Both the position numbers and the translations under genes were made by a program. Shown one piece after another: positions 1 through 11,986 of a DNA stretch of 64,000 bases; within the stretch, counting starts at the first letter, position 1; every line of letters starts with the position of its first letter. Source of the stretch: Heterobilharzia americana (taxonomy: Eukaryota > Platyhelminthes > Trematoda > Strigeidida > Schistosomatidae). The stretch spans positions 75,882,678 to 75,946,677 of the forward strand of contig OX104134.1 of NCBI GenBank assembly GCA_944470555.2, written 5' to 3'. The notes beneath the pieces are model-generated. The model saw only the letters and a list, made by a program, of their open reading frames with translations, did no database searches and was not told where the DNA came from.

Positions 1-310
1 GCTTACATGTAGTCAATGGGAAAAACGGTAAGCAAGGATCACATAAACAAAAAGTTCTTCAGAAAAAGTTTGATTCACCAATGATCTCCGTATTTCGAAA
101 ACATACACCTGACATCTCAGGTGTACCCAATGCACCTTACTACGCAGATCCGTGTGTCAGTTAGCATTTTTATAAATACATGACGACAGGGAGGTAAACT
201 GCTCCTGAAATCACCTCCATAAATTATACAACTAGTCATTTCACCAAGGGTACACAAAGGGGAGCGTTATACAACTTCAGGTGCTGATTTACATCTCCAT
301 TGTTATCCTG
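1..310. other. Unassigned left flank
   Basis: AT-rich sequence with no recognised coding or repeat signal. It is not part of the 12.5-kb duplication: similarity to the second copy begins abruptly at about 311. Confidence 0.6.
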
Positions 311-1700
311 TATGACTGCAGAGGATGACAGCTGGATGTAGTAGGGGAATAAGAAAAGAACTCTAAGGCACGCCACTTAGAATCGGGAACCAGTTAGTTA
401 CAGAGGAGCCAACCCTAACTGGCCGCTACCCAGTGTAAGGATAACCTCTACGTCAACTTTCGGTAACTTTCGGTGTGCACCCATAAGCTCATGTCCCTTA
501 TACGTTATATCCCGATTCAATCTGTCAAAAACCCTAAAAACTCAAGCAGACAAATATGAATAGGCTTCCTCTACTCAATAAAAGTTGTTTCCGAATTCCT
601 GGGCTAGAAAGTTTGCTACCTTGGAGCAGGTGTGGAGATTCTGCAATCCTGTAATACTAAGTGAACTTACAGTTTTCCATTCAATCAGTAAACAAAGGAA
701 AACGACTAACGTCGTTTAAGGTTATGGGTGCATACATGACCAAAGAAGAGCAAAACTTACCGGTTCTTCGTGCATTTACTGGACCAGCAATTTTTAGTCC
801 TCTTCGGTTTTCAGGCACGCCCAATCTAACACGGCAAAAACGCTTCTCTAGGACTAAGTGTAGGAATTCAAAACTTTCACAGTTTCCCTTTCCTTCCTTC
901 CGTGTGGACATTCAGGAAATATAACTGTAGCCATCGTCTTCAAAAAACTAAAGGCGATAGTTTACGTGTGATTAGACCCATAAATCACATACACCTCTTT
1001 CTAAATTCCTTGCCATGATGCGGTTCTACGGATTCATAATCATCACAAACTCTCTGCATTATCATAAAAATACTTCGAAAGCTGACTTACTTACTCTTAT
1101 ACGTCAACCACTTCCACTATCTTCATCCTAAATGCTCAATGTCCCAATGATTTCTTAGCTACTCCTTGCTATTAGGTAGATGAGAGGCTAACGGAAGATC
1201 CACTGCATCCCTTTGCGATGCGTTATTGAGTAGCATACACACAATTCCATCAGGGAGCACAAATGCTCTAACGATTGCAAAATCTCATTCCCCATTTGAC
1301 TGTAAATACATACAGTGGATTATTATAGGCTGCCCACCATAAGTGTGCATGATCAGCAATAACATTAGAAGGTAAGTATGAGATACAATTGTATACGTTA
1401 GTACACTTAACACAGGTGAAACCTAACATCTTCCTTTAACCTTCCAAATACGTTTCTGCTGCATGCAAAGCAAGTTGTACTTTAACGACGAATAATTTTA
1501 CAGAATAGACCTTATTTATTCTAAATTCACATTATGAACGGTTAACTTACCTAAACAGAGTGACCACGCCACAAAACCTATAACAAGTCAGCTTACAAAC
1601 AGTAGGCTGATACTGACATGCCCAATGTAATGCAGTTAGACAGCTAGACATGCTGCATAGCAAATCTAGCCACTAAGTGAAGAAAACCAACACAAATGAA
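311..1700. other. Unassigned start of duplicated unit
   Basis: No domain recognised. Two opposed short frames at 661-924 (plus) and 681-911 (minus) have no family signature and overlap each other, so neither is called. This may be 3'-flanking or 3'-UTR sequence of CR1 element I, which ends near 1,776. The second copy is at about 12,786-14,175. Confidence 0.4.
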
Positions 1701-1775
1701 GGCGTTGAGTGAAATTACTCCAAAATATTGTCATTCCACAAAAAATTTGGGCGAAATATTGGCCAGCAATATCAG

Positions 1776-2478
1776 CTACGCAACACTAAGTTTACATGAC
1801 AACATGCTGTTTACCGGCACCCCTTTTGAGACACCACCTGGGTAATTGGAACTGGTGTTCAGCTTCCCCGTCACCGTTAGACCCAGGTCTCTGTCTATTG
1901 TGGTACGGGGTAGACGTGGACCACAGAGATAGTACGATGTTTTCTGGGGGTCAGGAGTGCGGAAAAACATAGGCCGGCACTTATCCAGATTAAATATCAA
2001 TTCGTTGTTAGTTCCCCATTCCTCTAATGTTCTGAGGTACTTCTGTAACGTCGTAGATTCCGCCTCGCAAGTTATTGCCCTCCATAACTTGACATCGTCG
2101 GCGTGTAGGAGAATCGGGGAGCTGATATGTTGCGGTAAGTCATTTACGGACAGTAGGAACAGCGGTGGGCCCAAGATTGCTCCTTGTGAGACACCGGATG
2201 AGGATGTTCTCCAAGTTGAGCAGACCCTGTCACCTTCTTACAGAACTCCCTGCTGTCTTAGTAGTTCCTCGGCCACGATAGCACCTAGCTGCGAATACCT
2301 AACCCAGCTATCTTATGTGTTAGGGTATGGTGTGAGACGGTGTCAAAGGCTTTCGCAAAGTCCAGAAAAATTACGCGGACCGGGGCCTTGAAATCCCAGC
2401 ATACTGTCCGTGATCATGGGCCTTCAGGAGGTTGGAGGCATAGGGCCCTTCCGGAAGCCATGTTGAGCGTCACTGAGT
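1776..2478 (-). pseudogene. CR1-type reverse transcriptase fragment (element I)
   Basis: Minus-strand translation shows, in order, QHGFRKG (about 2,470), VIFLDFAKAFDTVSH (about 2,370-2,325), a frameshifted VSxGxxLGPPLFLLSVNDL (about 2,200-2,140) and the catalytic region ILLHADDVKLW (about 2,115-2,080). Thumb-like sequence ending in a DLGL motif follows. These are the non-LTR RT palm motifs; the usual FADD/YADD reads HADD here. At least two frameshifts break it. The one-base difference between the duplicated units falls inside this RT, at 14,707 in copy 2. Confidence 0.85.
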
Positions 2479-2681
2479 GCCCGCTTGGTGTAAGGATATT
2501 CTCCGGTGGAACTGGCCCAGTTAAGTTTCTTCCCTCGTCGACTGGTGCATTCGGTGTTGAGTGGAGGTTGCTGCTCTGACTCTCAAAGTTTCGGCTTAGG
2601 GTAGCGGTGGCCTGAGCACAGGGCGCAACTGCTGCCTGTTCTTGTCGCAGTGTTCTCGGTCTGCCTCCACAGCAGCGAACG

Positions 2682-4139
2682 TTACCACTTATGGTACTCT
2701 TGACTTTGTACCAGCACTCTGGTGAGTACTTCTGGGGATTCGAAGTTGACAGCCATTAGTCTGGGTGAGGTCATGGCTGTCAGATGCAGGGGGCGTGATA
2801 GTCTGCTAATTGTAGCAGCTGCAACCCCGCTCAGCCCCATCCGAGCCGATAGCCACTCCCATTGTTTGACGTCGTGAGTGTACTTCTCACCTGGGGTACC
2901 GGTCACCATTTCAGGTATTCCATGTAGGACCATGGTTGTGGGTTTTAGTGGACCAGCTGCTTCTCGAGATGCCCTTCTTGATACCCATGATCGGTCAGGT
3001 CTGGCTCTAATGTTGGACAATCTGTTGATGACCAGGGTGTGTGACAGTAAGAGGAACTTTTCAGTGCCTCTAGTTGAGCCTAGAATCACTCTCATAGGCG
3101 GAAGCTTCCATGCGGGTGGGTCGGTGCTTTTGTATAATCGACACAGTTTTGCCCCGAGAACGCACGGAGAGAGTCCCACTGCCGCCTGTCAAACTCGTCC
3201 TTATGTTCCAGAAGGCTATCATCACAGACGGGAACGTTAAACAGAATGACAGAGCTAGATCAGTCAGTGATGCCAATATTATTCGATCCCATAGGTGCTT
3301 TTTCAAGGGGGCTTCGAGTTTCTTTCCACCCTGACCCATTCTCTATGTTGTCCACTGGTTGCTGTTTCTGGTGTGGCTCCATGGCCTGAGGTGGATGCAG
3401 TTGTCGTTGGTGCAGGCAGTGTTTTGTTCGGCTCAGAACCTCTTAGGTTTTCGGCCTTCAGTAGGCCATTGCCAAAATCATCTGGAGAGTGAATATCCTC
3501 TGTGACAGCGGTTTGGACGGATACCTGCTTTTGATTACTGGAGATTTGTCGGTCACTCTAAGCCTGAAGCTAGGTGTGGTCACAGGCGGCACTGTGGGCA
3601 AATGTAACAAAACCATGTGCACGGGTGACGCGTCGTAAAGCTATAGTACTGGTGTGGCACTTCTTTGTCACATCGGCAGTGCACCCATCTGTTGCAGCTG
3701 TCACACTCAAAGGCAGCACCACTTTTAGTAACAGTGAGGACACATGTGTGGCAGTTGTCATCGTTTCCATGCGGTTTTTCCAAGCGTTTATGCCCTACTC
3801 TTTGACTTTTCCGCCTAGTGGTTCTCACTGGGGATATGGGTGGGCGCAGGGAGTAGCATAGGGCTCTGGGTTTACTTGACTGGGTGAAGTGACGTTCAGA
3901 GCGCCAGGAGGACCGGTTGCACGGCTAACTTCAAGTGTTGCAAGCCGTGATTATGACCGACTAAGAGAGGTGGAGGAGGCGTTCGTATCCTCAGTTGCCT
4001 CCTCTGTCACGCTTTGGCGTCTCGTAGCTCCAGCCCTAGTAACTACTGAGAATGAGGTTATCAGTAACTGTGGCGAGATTGTACTCAAAGCATTTCTACC
4101 GCTTGCCTTTTTCGGGGTCAGCACACTCTTACCACGCAT
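2682..4139 (-). pseudogene. CR1 ORF1 remnant with PHD finger
   Basis: Nucleic-acid-binding ORF1 protein of a CR1-type non-LTR element, broken into several frames. The likely start is the ATG at 4,139 (MRGKSVLTPKKASGRN), with an in-frame stop near 3,951. The frame at 3,828-3,580 encodes a C4HC3 PHD finger: C26-C29, C42-C45, H50-C53 and C74-C77 of that 82-residue frame all match the spacing. A basic middle region follows at 3,339-3,070. The last frame (3,179-2,682) contains RVILGS and IRARPDRS, of the kind seen in flatworm ORF1 proteins. PHD-bearing ORF1s are known in CR1 elements. A host PHD protein is less likely because RT sequence follows directly on the same strand. Confidence 0.7.
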
Positions 4140-4199
4140 ATTAATATTAATAAACAGATGAAGATAGAAGGAGTAGAGTAATGCAAATGCACAGCAGTA

Positions 4200-5230
4200 A
4201 ACAGAAGACTTTCGACCTTACCTTCAATTGTCTGTTCCTGCGACTCTGTCGAAGTTCAAAAACTACCAAGTCCTGGACGTAGAAGTTGGAGAGATATATT
4301 TTGCTGCAGATGAAGCAATCTGAGCTATAACAGCTAGACCTACCATACAGTTGTCCGTTTGGGGCACAATAGTGGTGATGAGGTAAGTAGTGATGTTTTC
4401 TGCAGCAAGATTGTTGCAGAAACGTTGAATGAGGAGTTGAAAGCTCCTAGTGGATAGTTGTAAATGTGGATCTTGTCGAGATGGATGGGGACGAGCAAAA
4501 ACATGTCACTATCTCCGTTCCTATAGTCTTGACCCACTCTGATGTGTCAGCTTCATGTCTGCGACATGATAATAATAATAAAAATTATAATAATATTAAT
4601 GGCCTTATTCTGAAGGCTATTTCGAGAATACTCTACAGAATTTTCAGCACATCATATGGCATCATTTGGACAGGGATAGTATATATATGTATACATAGCA
4701 CGGTGAAAACCGATGAAGATGAAAGAAGAAAAGATAAAAATATTCTCTATATCTTCAACCCTCTTCAAAATGCACAGTCAATTTGGCAGACAATCGCACC
4801 GGCAATCAGATTCATGATGCGTAGAAAGTAACTCACTCATCTTCAGTTAGTTTGCTTCCAAAGACAGAGCTTGGTTAGTTAGTTCATTTCCAACATTCTC
4901 TTCATCACACAGCAGACGAGCCAGATACTGTATCGTAGAGTTTTCACATTTCGTAGTACGTGCATAGAGTCATGTACTTGCTTCTCGTCCTTCCAGATGA
5001 CCGACACAGTGAGCTATGGGTGGAGAGGATGTTGGCCATCTGATAAGTGCTGCCAAATGTTTACATGAATTGATATGTTTGTCCACAGTAGTTTCAACCA
5101 GAAGGTTTAGGGGTATGCCACCGGTTCTGCTGACGACCTTCGAAGCTCAACGCACTATACCACAGCCTTTTTCAGTATCCCAGGAGAAAATAAAGAAGGG
5201 CACCAGAGGAGGACAGGCAAGAGGCGGGGG
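4200..5230. other. Unassigned stretch with AT-rich microsatellite
   Basis: Between elements I and II. It holds an (AAT)n-like tract at about 4,569-4,600 (continuing imperfectly as TTATAATAATATTAAT), one base of which differs between the unit copies (4,598 versus 17,074). Short frames at 4,466-4,831 and 5,016-5,237 have no recognised domain. The tract resembles the tails of the RTE elements elsewhere in the window, but no RTE coding sequence precedes it. Confidence 0.4.
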
Positions 5231-5231
5231 T

Positions 5232-6185
5232 TTATAAAACACACTTAAGAGGCTGAGTAACACCAGATACTCTCAGCTTTCCAACGTAGGAAGTTGGGCG
5301 GAAAGCGTTTTTGGAAGTTAGTGAGATATGAGCAACCCAGAAAGGGTCCGCAGAAAAACGGACATCAAGACGAATCACACTTTTAACATTCTCTAATACG
5401 CAACTATCAACTGAACGGGAATCATTAGAACCAAGCAGTTTACGTATGTTATTTTTACATCTGAAACTAAAGTTTATGGCATGGCACGTCGAAAAATGAA
5501 GCATAAGACCGTTCGCGGAGGGCCGTCGTCTAACGGTCAACAGGAAACTATTTAATTGGGAGAGATCTGCTGAAGAGCAGATAGGTAAGGAAACTGTTGG
5601 GCCAGCAGAATATTTGGTCGAAAAATGAGAAAAGACACGTGGAAGGGATGGCTGCATGGGGAATTCCAGCTACAGTAGGCAACGAGGTGGAGCCCTCCCC
5701 TCTGTAGACAATATGTCGTCTCCTATTAGGGGAATAGGAATGCAGCCAGCTGACTATCCAGTTAGCTTGTCCAGTAATTGAAGCCTTGGGACGGAATCAA
5801 ACACCGAATTATAGTTTAAAAAGGCAAGCCTAACATATTTGACATTTTTATCAAGACTATAAGCAATATCGTGATAAAGGAGATTGGTGGCATCCAGAGC
5901 GCTCCTTCTGCTTTTATATACAAACTGATTAGGATCTCAGAGAGCCTTCAGTGACGGCTCGAGCACAGGTAATACTAGCTTCTTCATTATTTTTAAGAAC
6001 GGAGAGGTAGCTGCAGTCGGACGGTATTCTGTGCATGCACCTGGAGTCCTACACTTAGCTACGGGAACCATCCTAGTATCTTTCCAGGTAGCTGGTACGG
6101 TGTTTTCTAAAAGCGGCCTGTTGAAAATGTTAGGTAATGGATGACATAAGGTATCAGTACACTTCGTGAATACGAAGCTCGACAT
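5232..6185 (-). pseudogene. Reverse transcriptase of CR1-type element II
   Basis: The finger region at 6,185-5,937 reads PLPNIFNRPLLENTVPATWK, then EYRPTAATSPFLKIMKKLVL, the conserved NYRPI..S..K..EK block. DPNQFVYKSRRSALDAT and LAFLNYNSVFDSVPR (palm, normally LDYxxAFD) follow at about 5,940-5,780. The 5,657-5,232 frame carries a degraded catalytic box (SSADL in place of YADDL) and thumb sequence ending VGKLRVSG. A stop at about 5,937 and further frameshifts make it non-functional. Confidence 0.85.
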
Positions 6186-6660
6186 ACCATCCGAACCTGA
6201 ACTGTGAGATGGATTGGAGATTTGAGACGTCTGAAAATATCTTTCACGGTGAATTCTGGACAGTGTTCTTCACCAGACACAGGTAGACAAAGTAGGCTCG
6301 AACGAGCAATTTAACGCACAAACGATTTGTTCAGGGCACAGACATCGACATGTGCTTCTTCACTAAGATGTTTACTACCAGTGATTTCTTTGAAAAGTTT
6401 CCATATGCCGGAAGATCCCTTGCATGACGAAAGTTTCTGGTCGTATAGCAGACTCAGACGTTTAATTTTAAACCTAATTTAAACGTTCAACCAATGGGCA
6501 CCAGGGCTATCACCTACCTTGTGTAGTCTTTCTTTTTCTCTGCTTAGTTCCTCAAGCTAGGGAGAAGATACACGATAGAAGCGTAGGGAAAACTTTTCAC
6601 TAGGGCAACGCATGTCCAGGCGGAACTTGAGATAGCATGTTATGCCATAAATGGCATCGC

Positions 6661-7390
6661 TCAAAACGTTGCTGTTGAGTACATTACAGCATTCCTCTTA
6701 GACTGTGTTACCAAGTGAATAGTTTCTGTACAAAATCTCCCTATATTTGAAAGCTGTCTTGTGCAGTTTGCCACATACTTTGAGCAAAACAAGTATAATG
6801 CAATGATCCAAGCTGAGTGATGGGTACCCCTATCGAGTTTCTTACATGGCAGTGTCATTGACAAGTGCAAAGTCTGGTGTTGCATCCTGTCGTATCGTGA
6901 AGTTAACGTGGTTTTGATGACCAAGAGTTTTGAGAAAGCTTTGGCTACAAGAGCTGAAATCACCACATATTATCGACAGGGAACCATAGAGTATAGTAAT
7001 TGCGCATTGGTTGAATGTATCAGAGAAGGCGGATATTTCGAGGGAACTGCAACCAGGCGTCAGATAAATATTTTTGATATAAACAAAGCCATATCTGTTC
7101 AAGTGTTTTGGGCGGTGTTTTACATTAATGCAATCTGTGTAGCCGTTTGAGAATTTGAGAATTTGACTCGGAATGCACCAACGGGTATTGATGAAGGTAG
7201 CTACTCCACCTCCACTTTTCTTAGCAGGGCTACATCGATCTTGACGGAAGGCTTGAAATCATGCAGGGAAATCAAATTGTTATCATAAGGTTCACGTAAC
7301 CGAGTTTCTTGCAACGTAACTACTCCAGTATTACGGTGCATATCGGAGGATACAAGAGACCCTGAGTGATCCACCTTTCCACGCAGTTTG
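6661..7390 (-). pseudogene. Endonuclease domain of CR1-type element II
   Basis: APE-type endonuclease remnant. In order on the minus strand I read VVTLQETRL (the target-nicking Glu motif, about 7,320), KSGGGVATFINTRWC (about 7,225-7,180), a hydrophobic strand followed by YLTPG, then SIICGDFSSC (the GDFN-type catalytic motif, about 6,955, with Asn replaced by Ser), LVNDT, and a degraded SDH region. Frames at 7,102-6,842 and 6,966-6,661 each carry part of it, so at least two frameshifts are present. It lies directly upstream of the linker and RT on the same strand. Confidence 0.7.
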
Positions 7391-7429
7391 TGCCTACAAT
7401 TTCAGGCAAATTTGCCTGAGATAAGGTTA

Positions 7430-8500
7430 TTCGCCTCGAAGCACGTTTCCATGTTCTGTGATGCTTCTTCGTCCTATTTGATAATGGAGCTGCAGAAGAC
7501 GGTGTTTTGAGTGTGTGTGAATACATAGTGCTACCAGAGGACACAATAGAATGATTAAAAAAAAATTCCGTTGAAAAATTTGGTGCAGTGTGACAGACGG
7601 AAAATTTTGGTAGCCGAGACATTCAAGCAGACCTCCTTGATCCTTATGCTCGAAATGGGATGTTACATATTGGTTATGGGATACGAGATATCTTCTCATC
7701 ATAGCCATTACTCCATTACTCACTCATTATTGGCAACATCACGACAACATTTACTTCGAGAAGAAAAGAAAGCTTTGTGGTTCAAAGAGATTACAACTCT
7801 TCCAGTGATCAGGTCACCAGCAGTAGCGACAAAGCGCCTTCTGCAAGCATCGGTGGATGTGTTCACTAACCCAACCAACTGACAGACTTCATCATTTGGT
7901 CCTCTGAGAACTGTACACTTGGGCAAACTACCTTCATAACTTCATTCTGGTTAATGTTTCCCAGTGTGGTCTCATTCATACGTTTGCTTGCCGTCTGCAA
8001 CACAGAAGGCGTTTCAAAAACCGGTAAAAATGATCAGAACGCATAAAATCGGAGTTCATAGCTCAGCCAACAGGAGACAGACAATTTTTAATGCCTCCCC
8101 CCGCAAAAATGTTTTGTTTTCCCCTTGTGAATAATTTGTTTCTGTGACAGCTTTACACTAACCAGCCTGTTTTCCTACTTTTCCTCCTGATTGACACCTA
8201 GAAGCAGGTTAGGTGTTGATTAGTTAATTTTTGTATGCATGTTTCATTGATCACTTGTTTGACAGTACCAACACAAGGTGAATCTTGCAGAATTATGACT
8301 CAGTATGAAATCTACGTCCTTTTGCTTACTTACCATGGACAGCAGCGTTTGGTTAGTCTTGTAGGCTATCGATTCGTATAACTATTTTCTCGGGAGTGTT
8401 GACTTCCAGTCAAAGGATCCGACGTCACGTGTTTCTTGTCACGCTGTTAGCCTCTTTTGTGCATTGTTCGATAGCCGCACACTTCAACAGACTAATTTTC
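7430..8500. other. Unassigned stretch upstream of elements II and III
   Basis: Lies between the 5' side of element II (minus) and the presumed 5' side of element III (plus), so it probably holds their 5' regions back to back. Frames at 7,571-7,882 (plus) and 7,427-7,723 (minus) overlap and have no recognised domain. Confidence 0.35.
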
Positions 8501-8525
8501 ACCCAGGTTCGCCACCTGTCCACAG

Positions 8526-10712
8526 TTGTTATCTGGGACTATCTTCCGACTCATCACAGTAGAGCATAACCTAGTAATCCACCCTCGGCTTTTCTGTCAC
8601 GTCGTATCTGGGTCCAACCGCATATATATAAAGGAGCATCAGCACAGCTACGATAGTTTTCGGAACCGTTTACCTGAAGGGATTATATTGGACCTGAGGA
8701 ATACAAGGATAAGTCCAAAAAAATTTTACGTCAAATAAATACAGCGATCCCCAAATCCAGTAAACGTATATGTGCAGTCAGGAGACTTATGCCAAACTCT
8801 TGTTGGCCAGCCAAAAGACACAAGTCGTTGATCGGTTCCAAAACTTTTTCGAAAGGTAAGCCTGAGGTGCCTGTGCCAAGCTTAGTATCAGATTTACTCA
8901 GTGACTCGATTGGTGTAAAAAATGACGTACCTTCATCGCAGAGTGCCGTGAAAAATATTGATAACAACCTTTATAAATGTGCCCCACTCGCGTGCTTTTG
9001 CTATAGAAATACTAATATTAGTGTTAGTTCTGAGAACTTACATAAATGTAAACGGTTAATCTAGCTCGTAGCGGAGGAAGTCTCCAAAAGAAATATATCG
9101 TCTTGTGAAACTTTGGTTTACAATCTTCCTGACCCTATCCCGGTACATCACTTGAAAGACTTATGTCTACAAGCATGCGGTATTCCATTGGTCGCACCCC
9201 ATGTTGTAAAGTTAAGGAAGAGAAATCAAATGACAACACTTGCCCACTTCTATTCAAGTTCAACTGCTTCGGACATACCATACTCTTTCAAAAATCTGCA
9301 AATCTATTAGAGCTTCTACTTCGTATGGAGGTGCTAGGGTTACTGAAGATTTAACAACGTGCCAACGTCGCACCCGCAAGTTTCAGCCGGAACTCCCACT
9401 CGACAACGCGGAAAGTAGACCTGCTACTGGTCTCACGAGTGAGCGAATCGACCAAAAAGTAGGTATGAGTCCAGTTGACTCATCCATAGCCTCAACGCTT
9501 TGTCATCCCATGAGGATAAATAGCCAGGAGACAGTAGGCTAAGTTGATCTAGATCTCTCTAGCTGAAATATTATCTACCCAACGGAACATAGTGGTGCTG
9601 GTACAAATAAGGCCGCCATGAAAGAAAGTTCCATAATCCGGCCCCGTCCGTTGAAACCCCTAGCCAAAACTGTCTCTTCATTGAGATTCACTAGAGCAAT
9701 ATTGGGCCTATGAACTCGCACAAAAATATTTTCTCCTCAAAAACCAATATTTTGTCCTATATGCAACGGAAGTTGAAATCAGGGGATCAACCGAAAGTGT
9801 CTCCGCGTCATGCTTTCTCTAAATCTAGGACGAAGGATATTCCAACTGCTATCACATCAGCACATCCCTCGTGCAGTGTGTGCATGAGCTTTAGTAAGCC
9901 AGTTATTGGGTGCACATAAACCATAACCGCCAATAACTAACCGCATTTCTCACAACTCTGGCCAAATTTCCCCCAGCTATAGCCGAACAGTAAAGTCACT
10001 CTTTTATGTGGTAAACCACCTGATCATAAAGATAATAGACAGTTTCAGGCCAAGAATCGCCAGATAAGGCCATTTCACTTTGCATCCTTTGAAAAGTGCA
10101 ATAGTGATCATTTAGTCGTCGCACAACCTCTGTCCGAACCCACGTTTAGTGATCATTATGACGATACCAGAGTGTTTGCTAAAGCAGCATCAACGCTTTC
10201 AAAAACAAAGAATCGAAAGTCATTTGCAAGGAAAAAACATTATTCGATTGGTGAACAGGGCTATCGTCAAATGCCTGCTGTGAATCCCCTCATAGCGGGT
10301 AGAAGTAGCCGCTGCACTCAATCCACGACTGAATGTAACTACCATAACTATGCGACATATATTCTTGAACCCATTAAAAGCTTGCAAAACCGGAACAGAA
10401 TTTTCGGTTCCTTTAAGAGCTGATGGTACCTTTGGTAAGCCAGGTGATCCAGTTAGTCTCCAACCACGTGTTGAACGATACTACAAAAAGTCACTGGGAA
10501 CCGAATGGTATCATGACCCCTCTGCACCCACCGGGCTAACATCTACAACAAACACCGACAATAAAGTAATCCTGGCCCCTGATCCAAGTGTTTATGTGTT
10601 ACAAGAGTGCAGTATGATAACTAGATATCTGAGTAACTCAGCCTCTCCCTTTCTCACACATTCATCTGATCTAGCCAAGGTCAATGCTGAATCGATCAAT
10701 GTCCCTAATTAA
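8526..10712 (+). pseudogene. Possible ORF1 region of element III
   Basis: Several short plus-strand frames in series (8,526-8,738; 8,789-9,064; 9,240-9,542; 9,710-9,919; 10,172-10,423; 10,350-10,712) lie where ORF1 should be, upstream of the endonuclease. They are Ser/Thr/Pro- and Lys-rich. Cys pairs occur (CAPLACFC near 8,980, CSVCMSF near 9,880), but no complete zinc finger could be aligned. The ORF1 assignment rests on position and strand only. Confidence 0.3.
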
Positions 10713-10713
10713 G

Positions 10714-10785
10714 CCGTTTCCATAATTAACTGTCTCATACTACTTTCGTTTAATTTAAGCGCAAATCATTCACCCGATACCTCAC
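10714..10785 (+). repeat. 72-bp inverted repeat, left arm
   Basis: Reverse complement of 11,987-12,058 with five mismatches, all transitions. The arms bracket the endonuclease fragment of element III. The equivalent arm in unit copy 2 is at 23,190-23,261. Confidence 0.85.
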
Positions 10786-10873
10786 AACTTACCTGTAGCT
10801 AGCACTCTATGCCTCCTTAAGACATTAGTAAGTTGTCCTTTCAAGGTATCTGCGGTTGCTTTCAACTGTTAGA

Positions 10874-11523
10874 GCGTTCATTTTCTGTGTGCCTAATAAG
10901 TGCCCGGTCAATCTGCAATAAGGTGCCTAGTTTGGCCTTGAGTTGGTATTCTCCCCTTCAATCATTATAATAGCTGCGGCATGGTGCACCCAAGATATTT
11001 CTGACTCCATCATTGCCTTGACAACTACACGCTTTTTCGTGGTGATAGGATAAATGGCTGTGGAGGTGGTTGTCCCACGCACATCGGTTCATTTATGGAT
11101 TCCGCGCAGTGCGACATCGCGGAGCTAGGGACTGCAAAAGATTCTGTCTGGGGTATTTTAAAGTCCGCCAGCTGCCTATCCTTTCTTTTCGGGTGCTTGT
11201 ACGGTCCTCCCAACTCTAATTCCCAGTACGACAACTTGTTGTCAGAAGCCTCTAGATTTATTGCCTCTGTGCCGTTTTCTGGAAAGATTATATGCAGGGA
11301 CTTTAACATGCCGGAAATCTCTTGGTATCCCACAAAGACCTCCAGACAATGTGAATCTTTCGTCCACTGCCTTGAGTCTGATGGGTGGTTTCAATTTGTT
11401 CGAAGTCCAACTGGACTATATAATGTTTCATGCTTAGTTTTCGCTAACAATCTCATTCCTTCTATGGTACATATCGGCCATCGATTCCCAGGAAGTGATC
11501 ATAATATTGTGGTTTTTGCCTAA
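10874..11523 (+). pseudogene. Endonuclease domain of CR1-type element III
   Basis: The plus strand reads ISARSICNKV (about 10,890), then AWCTQDI.DS, then DRINGCGGGCPTH (about 11,045). An open frame at 11,095-11,523 continues with LFGCLYGPPNS (Y.PP motif), KIICRDFNMPEISWYP (catalytic GDFN..E..W, with Gly replaced by Arg), FVRSPTGLYN (normally PTR) and a terminal GSDHNIVVFA containing the catalytic SDH. This is the standard APE-like endonuclease order of CR1/jockey elements. The N-terminal part is frameshifted relative to the 142-residue open frame. Confidence 0.85.
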
Positions 11524-11539
11524 ATTTTGAGCAGACTGT

Positions 11540-11986
11540 TAACCCCAGAAGTCGGCTAATACAGCACGAAAACTACCGTGACATTGACTGAAGGGACTTT
11601 CAGTTTTCACTAAAGTGTTTAGATTGGGAAGACTACTTCACCGGTGAGTCTGTTGAAGCACTGACAACTGTTTCTTGTCGTAACTTGTGCAGTAACCGTG
11701 GTTATTTCGCACCATAAAAAAATTGGGCCTATAGTCCCGAAAACGCTGTTTATTCCCACTCATATCTCCGCATATATTCAAGCGGGTGTGGAGGAACAGC
11801 ATGACGGACAGCACAAAGTCTTGCAGAAGAGAACTAGGTTGCCTCTTAGACTCCGTTTCCATAGCGGTTCAATAGACAGTATAGTGCACCTATCTATGTA
11901 GTCAGCGCAACTCATTAATCGTCTAGTGAAACTCCTTTGGACATAGTCAAGTCATGATTTGCCATATTCCAATATCGGTCTAACAG
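11540..11986 (+). pseudogene. Post-endonuclease linker of element III
   Basis: After the SDH motif, shifted frames give RLIQHENYRDID and LDWEDYFTGESVEAL, then a stretch ending LGCLLDSVSIAVQ. This resembles the linker between endonuclease and RT in CR1-type ORF2 proteins. It stops before any RT motif. Confidence 0.45.

Larger units (their letters stand above)
1776..4139 (-). mobile_element. CR1-type element I, internally deleted
   Basis: On the minus strand an ORF1 reading region (4,139 to 2,682) is followed after only about 200 bp by the mid-part of a reverse transcriptase (2,475 to 1,776). A complete CR1-type element would have an apurinic-like endonuclease and the RT finger region between them, about 1.5 kb, and these are absent. 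The coding sequence has several frameshifts and stops. The exact 3' end and tail are not identified. Confidence 0.75.
5232..7400 (-). mobile_element. CR1-type element II
   Basis: Minus-strand remnant retaining endonuclease (about 7,390-6,660), linker (about 6,600-6,200) and reverse transcriptase (6,185-5,232) in the normal order. It is broken by many stops, and neither the 3' tail nor a clear ORF1 was identified. It is a different copy from element I: it retains the endonuclease, and its RT sequence is clearly divergent. Confidence 0.75.

Noticed and set aside
661..924. 87-residue plus frame and its 76-residue minus partner at 681-911
   Set aside because: Overlapping frames on both strands, no recognised domain. 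Their exact repetition at 13,136 only reflects the 12.5-kb duplication.
2878..3240. Plus-strand frames over 2,340-4,161
   Set aside because: Antisense shadows of the minus-strand ORF1 and RT, which carry the PHD finger and RT motifs.
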